DNA of 64,000 nucleotides from Chryseobacterium kimseyorum. GTDB lineage: Bacteria; Bacteroidota; Bacteroidia; Flavobacteriales; Weeksellaceae. This document shows, piece after piece, positions 43,257 to 52,409 of this stretch. How positions within the stretch are numbered: the stretch's first letter is position 1; each line of letters begins with the position of its first letter. The position numbers were made by a program, and so were the translations under genes. The notes below the pieces were generated by a model that did no database searches, had not been told where the DNA came from, and saw nothing but the letters and a program-made list of their open reading frames with translations. Location: positions 1 to 64,000 of the forward strand of contig NZ_JAPDHW010000004.1 of assembly GCF_025971945.1 (NCBI RefSeq), written 5' to 3'.

Positions 43257-43261
43257 ACCTC

Positions 43262-43930
43262 ATGAATTTATATGATCTCTTTGTAAAACCGTATGAAACC
43301 TATACTGATTTGCAGATTTTTCTTGAAGCTGCAGGAACTTTCTTCGGAATTCTTAGCGTTTTCTTTTCCATTAAAAAAAATATCTGGGTCTATCCCACCG
43401 GAATTATTTCTACCGTCATTTATGTATATCTTCTTTTTATTGCGGGTTTGCTAGGAGACTGCATGATCAACGTGTACTATACAGTTATGAGTATTTACGG
43501 TTGGATTTTGTGGCGACAGCATTCTGAGGACAACGTTCATGTAGAAGTTTCATGGGCAACAAAAAAGGAATGGCTGATTTCTCTTATTCTTTTTGTACTC
43601 AGCGTCATACTGGTGATGATCATTTATTACTACAAACCTTTGCTGGATAATAACTTCATTTCTAAAAATGTGGAGTACGGTTTTCATCATCTCGATTGGG
43701 CAAACTGGATGGACATCTTTACAACTTCCGTTTTTCTGGTCGGAATGTGGCTGATGGCGAAAAGACGTATTGAAAACTGGATATTCTGGATCTTGGGAGA
43801 TCTCATTTCTATCCCTATGTACATTTACAAAGGCTACGGAATTACTTCGGTACAGTATTTGGTTTTTACTGTGATGGCTACCATTGGCTATATTCAGTGG
43901 AGGAAAAATTTTAAACAAAACAATATTTAA
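43262..43930 (+). CDS. pnuC: PnuC-type vitamin transporter
   Basis: 222 residues from the ATG at 43262 (the frame opens at a TTG six codons earlier, rejected). About seven helices. LEAAGTFFGILSVFFSIKKN and VYYTVMSIYGWILW with its Trp-rich motifs are the PnuC nicotinamide-riboside carrier signatures. PnuT (thiamine) and PnuX are close relatives; no TPP riboswitch is visible, so nicotinamide riboside is the default reading. A lipoprotein gene starts 5 bp after the stop. Confidence 0.86.
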   Translation: MNLYDLFVKPYETYTDLQIFLEAAGTFFGILSVFFSIKKNIWVYPTGIISTVIYVYLLFIAGLLGDCMINVYYTVMSIYGWILWRQHSEDNVHVEVSWATKKEWLISLILFVLSVILVMIIYYYKPLLDNNFISKNVEYGFHHLDWANWMDIFTTSVFLVGMWLMAKRRIENWIFWILGDLISIPMYIYKGYGITSVQYLVFTVMATIGYIQWRKNFKQNNI

Positions 43931-43935
43931 TAAAG

Positions 43936-44502
43936 ATGAAAAATTTAATAAAAATAGCATTCGCAGTATTCATTACATTAAGTCTGTCTTCTTGTATGTC
44001 TTACAATAGCGGATATGCAGATACATATGGCGATCCGTATTATAACGATGGTTATTACTACGCACCGCAGGGATACTACAATACCGGAGGATATTATGGA
44101 AATGATGGTTATTACTATAGAAATGATATGAGATACTACTATGATAATGGTGTACCTTATTATTACGGTAATAACAGAAACAAGGTGTATGTACAAAAGC
44201 AGAACTCGACTCAGAGACCAGCTAATGGGTTTAAAAATACACCAACCGATAATGGCGGCACGTATACGAACCCTAGAAATACCAATAACAACAACAGAAA
44301 TAATGGTAACGGTTTCAGAAACCAGGGTAACAGTAACAGCAGACAAAGATCACAGCAACCACAAAACGCACCGAGATCAAACAACAACAGTGGATACAGA
44401 AACAGCCCGAGCACAAATAATACACCAAATACAGCACCGGCTACACCTCAAAACAATACCCAAAATAATTCTCCAAGATCGGGTGGCGGATTCAGAAAAT
44501 AA
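43936..44502 (+). CDS. Tyr/Asn-rich low-complexity lipoprotein
   Basis: 188 residues. Lipoprotein signal ending LSSC (Cys 20). Residues about 25-80 are Tyr/Gly/Asp-rich with loose repeats of the type GYYYxxxGYY; residues 95-188 are Asn/Ser/Pro/Gln-rich and lysine-poor, ending SGGGFRK. No fold is evident; probably disordered and displayed at the periplasmic or outer-membrane surface. It follows pnuC by 5 bp and ends at a terminator, so they form an operon, without obvious functional link. Confidence 0.75.
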   Translation: MKNLIKIAFAVFITLSLSSCMSYNSGYADTYGDPYYNDGYYYAPQGYYNTGGYYGNDGYYYRNDMRYYYDNGVPYYYGNNRNKVYVQKQNSTQRPANGFKNTPTDNGGTYTNPRNTNNNNRNNGNGFRNQGNSNSRQRSQQPQNAPRSNNNSGYRNSPSTNNTPNTAPATPQNNTQNNSPRSGGGFRK

Positions 44503-44518
44503 TCATTCTAAATAAGTA

Positions 44519-44545
44519 AACGGACAGCAATCGCTGTTCGTTTTT
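44519..44545 (+). terminator. Intrinsic terminator
   Basis: AACGGACAGC (44519-44528) pairs with GCTGTTCGTT (44533-44542) with one G-T pair, followed by TTT. Confidence 0.75.
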
Positions 44546-44567
44546 CGTTTTAAATATAGTAATTTTG
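44537..44567 (+). promoter_or_regulatory. Candidate promoter of dapF
   Basis: TTCG (44537-44540), 19 bp, then TAATTTTG (44560-44567), ending 28 bases before the dapF ATG. The -33 half overlaps the upstream terminator. Confidence 0.5.
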
Positions 44568-44595
44568 CACGTTAGTTTTTTAGACAAAATAAAGT

Positions 44596-45363
44596 ATGGA
44601 ATTTTATAAATATCAGGGAACAGGAAACGATTTTGTAATGATCGACAATCGTGATTTACAGTTTAATAAAGATAAAAAAATCATTGAAAAACTGTGTGAC
44701 AGAAGATTCGGTATTGGAGCTGACGGTTTGATTCTGCTGGAGAATGATGAAAAATATGATTTTAAAATGGTCTATTACAATTCTGACGGCGGAGAGAGCA
44801 CAATGTGCGGTAACGGCGGTAGATGTTTGGTAGCATTTGCTTTCTTCCTGGATATTTTTGAAAATAAATGTACTTTCATTGCTATTGACGGTGAACATGA
44901 AGCAGAGATTCATAACGGGATTGTCAAGTTGAAAATGATTGACGTGGAAAGCATCACTAATGACGGAGATGATTCGGTTTTAAATACGGGATCACCTCAT
45001 TATGTAAAATATGTAGAAGACATTGCTAATTTTAATGTATTTGCAGAAGGAAACAGTATCAGAAATTCTGATAATTATGTTGAAAAGGGCATCAATGTAA
45101 ATTTTGTTGAAAATATTTCTAATGATGAAATTTTTGTAAGAACCTATGAACGAGGCGTTGAGGACGAAACTTTCAGTTGTGGAACAGGAGTTACCGCTTC
45201 TGCTTTAACTTTTCTGCAAAAAAGTAATCTAACTTCCATAAAAGTTAAAACGTTGGGCGGCGACCTTAAAGTATATGCTGAGAAAAACGGAAATTCTTTC
45301 CAGGAAATTTGGCTTGAAGGTCCTGCAAAACAGGTTTTCAGAGGTAAGGTAGATCTTATTTAA
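44596..45363 (+). CDS. dapF: Diaminopimelate epimerase
   Basis: 255 residues; interconverts LL- and meso-diaminopimelate for lysine and peptidoglycan. The two catalytic cysteines are C71 in STMCGNGGRC and C194 in TFSCGTGVTA; MEFYKYQGTGNDF is the usual start. mltG follows by 30 bp, so the operon links two peptidoglycan genes. Confidence 0.95.
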   Translation: MEFYKYQGTGNDFVMIDNRDLQFNKDKKIIEKLCDRRFGIGADGLILLENDEKYDFKMVYYNSDGGESTMCGNGGRCLVAFAFFLDIFENKCTFIAIDGEHEAEIHNGIVKLKMIDVESITNDGDDSVLNTGSPHYVKYVEDIANFNVFAEGNSIRNSDNYVEKGINVNFVENISNDEIFVRTYERGVEDETFSCGTGVTASALTFLQKSNLTSIKVKTLGGDLKVYAEKNGNSFQEIWLEGPAKQVFRGKVDLI

Positions 45364-45393
45364 AAAAACAAAACTTTTAATCAATTATTCATA

Positions 45394-46419
45394 ATGAAAA
45401 AAGCAATTCTCATTATCGTCCTCCTTATTCTTGCTGTGGCAGGATTTTTTGGTTTTAAATTTTATGCAAAATATTATGGGAACAACGTAGAGAAAGATGG
45501 CTACGTTTTAATTCCACACGGGGCAGAGTTTAAGCAGATTTTAGACTCAATTGCGCCATATATAGATAACAGAGAATCTTTCACTGATGTTGCGAAAGAT
45601 AAAGAAATGGATCAGCACTTCAAACCCGGACGTTATCATTTCAAAAAAGGTGCAAGCAATACAAGTCTTGTAAATATGATTAAAGCTGGAAATCAGACGG
45701 AAAATTCTTTTAGAATCGGAGATTTCGGAGACATCTATCAAATGGTCGGGAAAGTTTCTAAGAAAACAGAATTGGATTCACTGACATTTGTAAAAGACTT
45801 AAATCAAATAGCTGCAGAAAAAGGATATCAGAATGCTGAGGATTTAAAGAAATATTTTTTTATTGATACTTATAATTTCTTCTGGACAGTAACTCCGAAA
45901 GAATTTTTCAAAAAATTTGAAGATCAGTACAACGGGTTTTGGACAGCAGACAGAAAAGCAAAGGAAGAAAAATCTGGCTTGTCGAGAGATCAGATTTATT
46001 CACTGGCCTCTATTGTTTACAAAGAATCAGGTGGAAAACCGGACGAGATGAAAACAATAGCAGGATTATATCTGAACCGTTTCCGAAAAGGAATGAAATT
46101 ACAGTCTGACCCCACAGTTATTTATGCGATCAACAAGCAAACCAATTTTAAAGAACCTATAAAAAGAGTTCTGTACAAGCATTTGAATACTCCATCACCA
46201 TACAATACTTATGCGAATGCAGGAATCCCTCCGGGACCAATTTGTGTCGTTGATAAGAATTCTGTAGATGCAGTTTTGGATGCTGAAAATAACTCATATA
46301 TCTTTATGTGTGCAGATCCGGCAAGGATGGGTTATCACAAATTTACAGCCAGTGCGGAAGAGCACGTCATCAATGCTAAAGCATACCAGGATTGGCTGAA
46401 TTCAAAGAATATCAAATAA
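45394..46419 (+). CDS. mltG: Endolytic murein transglycosylase MltG
   Basis: 341 residues: one N-terminal membrane helix (4-23), a LysM-like segment, and the YceG domain with SIVYKESGGKPDEMKTIAG, where E211 is the catalytic glutamate; QSDPTVIYA and TPSPYNTYANAGIPPGPI are family motifs. Cuts nascent glycan chains at the inner membrane. Shares an operon with dapF. Confidence 0.93.
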   Translation: MKKAILIIVLLILAVAGFFGFKFYAKYYGNNVEKDGYVLIPHGAEFKQILDSIAPYIDNRESFTDVAKDKEMDQHFKPGRYHFKKGASNTSLVNMIKAGNQTENSFRIGDFGDIYQMVGKVSKKTELDSLTFVKDLNQIAAEKGYQNAEDLKKYFFIDTYNFFWTVTPKEFFKKFEDQYNGFWTADRKAKEEKSGLSRDQIYSLASIVYKESGGKPDEMKTIAGLYLNRFRKGMKLQSDPTVIYAINKQTNFKEPIKRVLYKHLNTPSPYNTYANAGIPPGPICVVDKNSVDAVLDAENNSYIFMCADPARMGYHKFTASAEEHVINAKAYQDWLNSKNIK

Positions 46420-46585
46420 TAAAAATATTTAACTAAAATTTAACAATTTAGTAATTAACAAATCGCATTCAAAGGCGACCTATCTATTAAAAATAATAAA
46501 CGAATCATGAAAATGTGAAAATTCAGCGTTTAATAATTCTATAATATTAAGTGTGTTTTTCATGATTTCATTTAAAGAATACTTT

Positions 46586-49093
46586 ATGAATCAGACGGAA
46601 ATAATCAGCATAATTACAAAGAAAACCCTTGGGTTAACTTTTGTATTATCTGCAGCGGCATTTGCCTTCGGACAGGAAAAAGTAGGTGTATCGGGAACTA
46701 TTGTAGACAAAAGCAATCAGCCTGTACCTTATGCTTCTGTTACCTTTAGTCACAAGGAAAACAAACTTTACAGTGATGCAACATTAACTGACGATAAAGG
46801 TCAGTATCAACTGGAACTTACTCCAGGAAACTATAATATCTCAATTGAAGCAATCGATTTCAAGAAAAGTGTGATCAACAAACAGATTGCAGCGGCCGGA
46901 AACATTGGTGCTTTATCAATTGAAGCAGAAACGTCTCCTACAAATCTGAAAACTCAGGATATTCAGGGCGTGACGATTACCGTTGCTACAAAACCATACA
47001 AAGTTGAGTTGGATAAGAGAACCTATGACCCTTCTCAGGATATTGTAAGCAAAGGTGGAAATCTTCAGGACGTGCTGTCAAACGTACCTTCAGTTTCTGT
47101 AGATACAGACGGAACGGTTTCGATGAGAGGAAGCTCAAACGTGAGATTCTTAATCAATGGAAAACCTTCTGCTCTTCTTGGAATAGATGACGGTGCGAAT
47201 GCTTTACAAAGTATTCCTGCAGATCAGATCGAGAGAATTGAGGTGATTACAAACCCATCTTCGAAATTTGAAGCAAGCGGAACCGCAGGTATTTTAAATA
47301 TTATTTTAAAGAAATCTAAAAAAACCGGTTTCAACGGAAGTGTGATCGGAACTTTAGGTTATTTACCGCAAACTAATTTAAATACCAATCTAAGCTGGAG
47401 AAAAGGAAATCTTACCTGGTTTCTGAATGGCGGTGGCGGTTATCGTGAATCTAAAAATACCAACAGAAATAATGCAACATTTTTTAATGCAGCATTAGAT
47501 AGCGACAGAACTTTCACAGATCAGGAGTCTATTACAGACAGCAAAAATAATAACTATAACGCGTCTTCCGGTATCGTATATGATATTTCAGATAAAACTT
47601 CAATAAACGCTTCGGCAACTGTAAGAACATTTGACAGTGAAAATTTAGGTACCATCACTTATGATTACCGTTTTCTAAACGATCCTAGGTCGTTTGCAAC
47701 AAGAACAAACACTGGATCTAATAATAATCTTGCTTTTCAGGGAGATTTCGGTATTGATCATAAGTTTGATGACAAAGGTCAAAACCTGTCGTTATCTGCA
47801 AGTTTACAGAGTAACAGATCATATAATATTACTGATGTAGACCAAACAGAAAACGGTCTTTTTGAATTGCAGAATTCAATTAATCAGAACACAAAAAATA
47901 AAACATTGGTAGGTAAAGCTGATTATGAACTACCAATAGGTGAAAACTCCAGATTTGAGGCGGGTTATCGTTTAGATATTAATCAGAATACTTATGATAA
48001 TGATGTTCTGGAAAGATATAATATAACTTCTCCCTTTAATTTCTTACCTGTATATACTTACAATGCATACTATAGAGAAATCTTTAATGCAGGCTATGTA
48101 CAGTTTAAGAGTAAAATCGGAAATTTGGGATATCAGTTAGGTCTTAGAAACGAACATTCTCAAATTGACATTAAATATTCAAATCTAGATTTCAATACAG
48201 ACAATATAAATAATAAAAAAACTTATAATAATTTATTCCCCTCTGTTTTCTTAAGTTACGAAATTGCGAAAGACAATCAGTTTTTGGTTAACTACTCAAG
48301 AAGAATTGACAGACCGAGATCTTTCTTTTTAATTCCTAATCCAAGTTATACTGATAATCAGAATATCTTTGATGGTAATATTGATTTGAATCCATCATAT
48401 GTAGATTCTTACGAATTTGGATACAGTATCTCTAAAGGAAAATTTACAATCAACCCTACCCTTTACTACAGACACACCAATGATGATGTGAAAATGTTGG
48501 TTTTCCCTGACGATATTGGTGCGTTTCATACAAGACCTATTAATTTAGGAACTGATGACCGTTTTGGTTTAGATTTAAACTTTAACTGGGATGCTACAAA
48601 ATGGTTGAAATTCTTAGGAAACGTAGATGTATTTGGATATAAAACTACCGGAGTATTTGATGATTTATCTATTGTTCCGGAAGCTATGTCTTTTGAAGGA
48701 AATGGTTTCTCTACAAGAGCCAGATTGACATCAACCTTTAAAATTGATAAAACGTTTAGCTTTCAGTTACAGGGTTTCTACAGAGGAGCTCAGAAAACTA
48801 ACAGCGTGGACAGAAAAGATATGTATGCTTTAAATTTTGGTGCATCAAAAACGATCTGGGATGGCAACGGAACTTTGAGTTTCAACATTCAGGATATTTT
48901 CAATACCAGAGCTATGCAGTCTACCGCTTACGGTGTAAATTATGTGAGAGATTCTTACATGCAATGGCAGCCAAGACAGTTTGCAGTTTCACTGACTTAC
49001 AGATTTAAGCAGGGTGAAAAAATTGAGCAGCCGAAAAGAAAGAAAGATGTGAATTCTAATGCTACAGGAGACGAACAGCAAGGTCCGATGTAA
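46586..49093 (+). CDS. TonB-receptor-like outer-membrane barrel with carboxypeptidase-regulatory domain
   Basis: 835 residues from the ATG at 46586, which begins a plausible signal peptide (ending AAFAFGQ); a GTG at 46553 and an ATG at 46562 in frame are alternatives. Residues about 25-110 form a carboxypeptidase-D-regulatory-like domain, then a plug domain (VLSNVPSVSVDTDGTVSMRG, IERIEVITNPSSKFEASGTAG), then a large barrel with a final strand RQFAVSLTYRFKQ and a basic tail. Ligand unknown; not paired with a SusD, so not a classic SusC. Followed by a strong terminator. Confidence 0.85.
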   Translation: MNQTEIISIITKKTLGLTFVLSAAAFAFGQEKVGVSGTIVDKSNQPVPYASVTFSHKENKLYSDATLTDDKGQYQLELTPGNYNISIEAIDFKKSVINKQIAAAGNIGALSIEAETSPTNLKTQDIQGVTITVATKPYKVELDKRTYDPSQDIVSKGGNLQDVLSNVPSVSVDTDGTVSMRGSSNVRFLINGKPSALLGIDDGANALQSIPADQIERIEVITNPSSKFEASGTAGILNIILKKSKKTGFNGSVIGTLGYLPQTNLNTNLSWRKGNLTWFLNGGGGYRESKNTNRNNATFFNAALDSDRTFTDQESITDSKNNNYNASSGIVYDISDKTSINASATVRTFDSENLGTITYDYRFLNDPRSFATRTNTGSNNNLAFQGDFGIDHKFDDKGQNLSLSASLQSNRSYNITDVDQTENGLFELQNSINQNTKNKTLVGKADYELPIGENSRFEAGYRLDINQNTYDNDVLERYNITSPFNFLPVYTYNAYYREIFNAGYVQFKSKIGNLGYQLGLRNEHSQIDIKYSNLDFNTDNINNKKTYNNLFPSVFLSYEIAKDNQFLVNYSRRIDRPRSFFLIPNPSYTDNQNIFDGNIDLNPSYVDSYEFGYSISKGKFTINPTLYYRHTNDDVKMLVFPDDIGAFHTRPINLGTDDRFGLDLNFNWDATKWLKFLGNVDVFGYKTTGVFDDLSIVPEAMSFEGNGFSTRARLTSTFKIDKTFSFQLQGFYRGAQKTNSVDRKDMYALNFGASKTIWDGNGTLSFNIQDIFNTRAMQSTAYGVNYVRDSYMQWQPRQFAVSLTYRFKQGEKIEQPKRKKDVNSNATGDEQQGPM

Positions 49094-49121
49094 TACTGGA
49101 ACTAAGAAAAATGCTATAAAT

Positions 49122-49157
49122 AAAAATTCCCGAAAATTAATTTTCGGGAATTTTTTT
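49122..49157. terminator. Bidirectional terminator
   Basis: A 34-bp palindrome at 49122-49155 with arms AAAAATTCCCGAAAATT and its complement, between convergent genes; T run on either strand. Confidence 0.92.
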
Positions 49158-49590
49158 ATTTTAATTTTGCCATTTCGGCTTCGTAGATTCTTTTCCTAAG
49201 ATCGCTTGATGAAAAACGATGATCTCTTTTGTTGTAGAAGATCTCAATCCCTTTTTCTTCGCAGTATTTTTTTCCTGTAAAATCTCTGTCCATGTAATCA
49301 TCTCCAATTATTCGGACATCGATCACAAAAGATTTCAAAATATCTTCTAAATCTTCTTCTGTGTAATAAGGGATAATTTCGTCTACTGCATTAACTGCTC
49401 TCAACTGGATGTATCTCTCTACAATAGTCTGAGTGGGCTTATTCTTTGTTGGTCTGTCGTGAGAAGGATCTATCTGTAATCCTACAATCAGGTAATCGCA
49501 GACAGTTTTTGCTTCTTCCAACATTTTGATGTGCCCTGCGTGTAATAAGTCAAATGAGGAAAATGTAATTCCTATTCTATCAGTTTTCAT
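49156..49590 (-). CDS. Cytidylyl/adenylyltransferase-like nucleotidyltransferase
   Basis: 144 residues. GITFSSFDLLHAGHIKML gives the HxGH motif (H17 and H20), and RFSSSDLRKRI is the second nucleotide-binding motif. Nearest known groups are TagD (glycerol-3-phosphate cytidylyltransferase) and the RfaE C-terminal domain; sugar-phosphate or glycerol-phosphate activation is likely. It is 31 bp after galE in the same operon, pointing to envelope glycan synthesis. Confidence 0.82.
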   Translation of the reverse strand: MKTDRIGITFSSFDLLHAGHIKMLEEAKTVCDYLIVGLQIDPSHDRPTKNKPTQTIVERYIQLRAVNAVDEIIPYYTEEDLEDILKSFVIDVRIIGDDYMDRDFTGKKYCEEKGIEIFYNKRDHRFSSSDLRKRIYEAEMAKLK

Positions 49591-49621
49591 ATAAAATCGT
49601 GGGTGTAATAATAGTTAAAAT

Positions 49622-50644
49622 TTAATTTTTTCTTGATTCTAAATACCTCTGCCAATCCCATACCGTTTTTAATGCTTCTTCTAATGTTGTTTCAGATTTC
49701 CAGTTCAATTCTTTCTCAGCTTTGTCTGCATTGGCATAAGCTACGGTAATATCACCCTCTCTTCTGTCACAAATCTGGTAAGGAACCGCAACATTATTTG
49801 CTGTCTCAAAAGCCTGTACAACTTCTAAAACGGACGAACCTTTTCCTGTTCCCAAATTATAAATATCGATTACTGTGTCTTCGGAATTTTTATTGATCAG
49901 ACTTTTCAACGCCGCAACGTGCGCTTTCGCCAAATCTACAACGTAAATGTAATCACGAACTGCAGTTCCGTCTTCTGTGGGATAATCATTTCCCCAAACG
50001 CTCAGTTTTTCACGAATTCCTGCTGCAGTCTGCATTACATAAGGAACTAAATTATTCGGAACACCGATTGGCAATTCGCCCAACAAAGACGAAGGATGCG
50101 CCCCTATCGGGTTAAAATATCTCAACAAACAAATTTTGCTTTTATAAGCCTGAGCAAAATCTTTTAAAATTTCCTCACCCATCTGCTTTGTTTTTCCGTA
50201 AACGCTCTCAGGCATTTTCAGCGGAGTATTTTCGTCGATTGGCATTTCGTCTGCCTGTCCGTACACAGTACACGATGAACTGAAAATAAAGTTTGATATT
50301 TTTCTTGCCTTAAATTCCTGTAAAATATTGATTAATGAAAATAAATTATTCTCATAGTAATCAATCGGTTTTTCCTGACTTTCCCCAACTGCTTTGAAAG
50401 CTGCAAAATTGATACACCCTTCAATATTGTGTGCGTCAAAAACCTGATTGAGAAGTTCTTTTCTTTTCAGATCAAAGGGATAAAATAAAGGTCGCTTACC
50501 TGTAATTTCCTCGATATTATTTAAAATAAATTTTTCTGAATTGGATAAGTCATCTACAATAACTACTTCAAAGTTGTTATTGATCAGTTCTACCACGGTG
50601 TGGGAACCGATGTATCCAAGCCCGCCTGTTACAAGTATTGCCAT
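49622..50644 (-). CDS. galE: UDP-glucose 4-epimerase
   Basis: 340 residues, short-chain dehydrogenase fold: GGLGYIGSH (7-15) binds NAD; SSSCTVYG and the catalytic YGKTK (Y-x3-K) follow; C-terminal sugar domain has VRDYIYVVDLAKAHV. Interconverts UDP-glucose and UDP-galactose for envelope polysaccharide. Minus-strand operon with the nucleotidyltransferase; a small membrane protein and a DegT aminotransferase lie upstream. Confidence 0.93.
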   Translation of the reverse strand: MAILVTGGLGYIGSHTVVELINNNFEVVIVDDLSNSEKFILNNIEEITGKRPLFYPFDLKRKELLNQVFDAHNIEGCINFAAFKAVGESQEKPIDYYENNLFSLINILQEFKARKISNFIFSSSCTVYGQADEMPIDENTPLKMPESVYGKTKQMGEEILKDFAQAYKSKICLLRYFNPIGAHPSSLLGELPIGVPNNLVPYVMQTAAGIREKLSVWGNDYPTEDGTAVRDYIYVVDLAKAHVAALKSLINKNSEDTVIDIYNLGTGKGSSVLEVVQAFETANNVAVPYQICDRREGDITVAYANADKAEKELNWKSETTLEEALKTVWDWQRYLESRKN

Positions 50645-50683
50645 TTTTTTAAAAGTAATGTTTAATTGGTAATGTGTAATTTT

Positions 50684-51112
50684 TCATTCTTCCTTTTGTC
50701 CTATCTGATTGATTTCTAATTGAAAATAGTCAACTTTAGATTTGTACTTTATAATTAAAAAAAGTAAACCCAATAATACAAAATAAACAATTGGAGGCAT
50801 AATATAATCAATGGAGTCACCTCCAAAACTTCCCTCAAGAATTGATTTAATAATACTGAATGTGATTGTTGAAGAAATTAAAATTAATGATATTGAAAAA
50901 GTTAAAATTGATAATTTATTTTTCTTAATTAATAATATAAAAGATAGAGCTGAAAGCACTGTAATTATAAATATTATTATTGAGTATAGATCAAAAACAG
51001 AATTAAGAACTACTCTATTGTAAATCCCATATCCGAATGATATAAAAAAAATCACATTGACTAAAAGAGCAAGCCAATAAACAAATTTATATCTGAAAAC
51101 CTTTTTTTTCAT
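50684..51112 (-). CDS. Four-helix membrane protein of unknown function
   Basis: 142 residues with four hydrophobic helices (about 12-30, 43-60, 68-88, 103-122) and polar ends; strongly Ile/Leu/Ser-rich and markedly more AT-rich than galE and degT on either side, which hints at recent gain. Its start codon abuts the stop of the DegT gene (51113) with no gap, so expression is coupled. No family recognised. Could be a flippase accessory or an envelope anchor, but nothing shows this. Confidence 0.65.
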   Translation of the reverse strand: MKKKVFRYKFVYWLALLVNVIFFISFGYGIYNRVVLNSVFDLYSIIIFIITVLSALSFILLIKKNKLSILTFSISLILISSTITFSIIKSILEGSFGGDSIDYIMPPIVYFVLLGLLFLIIKYKSKVDYFQLEINQIGQKEE

Positions 51113-52240
51113 CTATTTTCCCATAAACTCCAGCACAGCATCCGTAATAAACTTCAACTGTTCTTCGTCTAGTTCTGTATGCATCGGTAGAGAAATCACC
51201 TGATCCAGAAGTTTGTCTGTATTTACAAAATCTGCGTCATTGCTTTCCTGAAAATATGCTTTTTGTTTTCTTAGTGCTACCGGATAATAAATCATCGCAG
51301 GAACTTCTTTTTCTGTTAAGAATTTTTGAAGCTCATTACGTTTTCCGTTTAGAATTCTCAGAGTATACTGATGAAAGACGTGGGTAGAATATTCAGCTCT
51401 TTTTGGAGTTAAAATGTTTTCGTGTCCGGCAAAAGCTTCATCATAATAATCAGCTGCTTTTCTTCTGGCGTCATTATAAGAATCAAGGTTCGGAAGTTTT
51501 TTTCTTAGAACTGCAGCCTGAATGCTGTCTAGCCTTGAGTTCACTCCCACTTCGTCGTGATAATATCTTTCATACATTCCGTGGTTGACTATACCTCTGA
51601 TTTTATATGCCAGATCATCATTATTAGTGAAGATGGCACCACCATCACCATAACAACCTAAATTTTTAGATGGAAAAAAAGAAGTGGTACCGACTGTCGA
51701 CATCGTCCCTGCATGTCTTACACTTCCGTCTGAAAATGTAAACTGAGAACCAATAGCCTGCGCGTTATCTTCGATCACAAATAAATTATGTTCTTCTGCA
51801 ATTTTTAAAATCTCTTCCATATTCGAGCACTGTCCGAAAATATGTACAGGGATTATTGCTTTCGTTTTAGGAGTAATCGCCTTTCTGATCTGTTCCGTAG
51901 ATATCGTGAATGTATCATAATCAACATCAACCAACACAGATTTTAACTTAAGAAGATGAATAACTTCAACAGTTGCAGCAAAGGTAAAATCAGCGGTAAT
52001 AACCTCATCACCTTCCTGTAAATCAAGAGCCATTAAAGCAATCTGTAAAGCATCAGTTCCGTTTGCACAGGGAATTACGTGTTTTACATCAAGATACGAT
52101 TCCATTTCGTTCTGGAAAGATTTTACTTCAGGTCCGTTGATGAAAGCCGCAGAATCCAAGACATTAAGCACCGCATTATCTACATCATTTTTTATTTTGT
52201 AATACTGACTTTGCAAGTCAACCATCTGTATTTTTTTCAT
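51113..52240 (-). CDS. DegT/DnrJ/EryC1-family sugar aminotransferase
   Basis: 375 residues. PLP lysine K192 in TTSFFPSKNLGCYGDGG, cofactor-binding EDNAQAIGS, and HVFHQYTLRI near 290 are family motifs. Makes an amino-sugar nucleotide for envelope glycans (WecE/PerA/WlbE-like). The neighbouring nucleotidyltransferase, galE and membrane protein suggest an O-antigen or capsule branch. Exact sugar unknown. Confidence 0.87.
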   Translation of the reverse strand: MKKIQMVDLQSQYYKIKNDVDNAVLNVLDSAAFINGPEVKSFQNEMESYLDVKHVIPCANGTDALQIALMALDLQEGDEVITADFTFAATVEVIHLLKLKSVLVDVDYDTFTISTEQIRKAITPKTKAIIPVHIFGQCSNMEEILKIAEEHNLFVIEDNAQAIGSQFTFSDGSVRHAGTMSTVGTTSFFPSKNLGCYGDGGAIFTNNDDLAYKIRGIVNHGMYERYYHDEVGVNSRLDSIQAAVLRKKLPNLDSYNDARRKAADYYDEAFAGHENILTPKRAEYSTHVFHQYTLRILNGKRNELQKFLTEKEVPAMIYYPVALRKQKAYFQESNDADFVNTDKLLDQVISLPMHTELDEEQLKFITDAVLEFMGK

Positions 52241-52409
52241 AGGTAAAATTATTTTTCTGAGTTTAAATGTTACTGCTTGGCTTTTGGAATTTCTTTACAC
52301 AAAATCTTGTGCGGCAGTTTCACAAACAAATATTTTCGTAAAAATAAGGATTTTAAAATCCTTTCAAAAATTTTATTGAATTTGTTTTATCTTTATACAA
52401 AATAAATAG

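Noticed and set aside
43098..43261. NAD or TPP riboswitch before pnuC
   Set aside because: The gap is AT-rich with no conserved riboswitch core; only a -7-like box is seen.
43978..44346. Minus-strand frame of 122 codons rich in Ile and Val
   Set aside because: Antisense of the Tyr/Asn-rich repeats of the lipoprotein; composition is forced by them.
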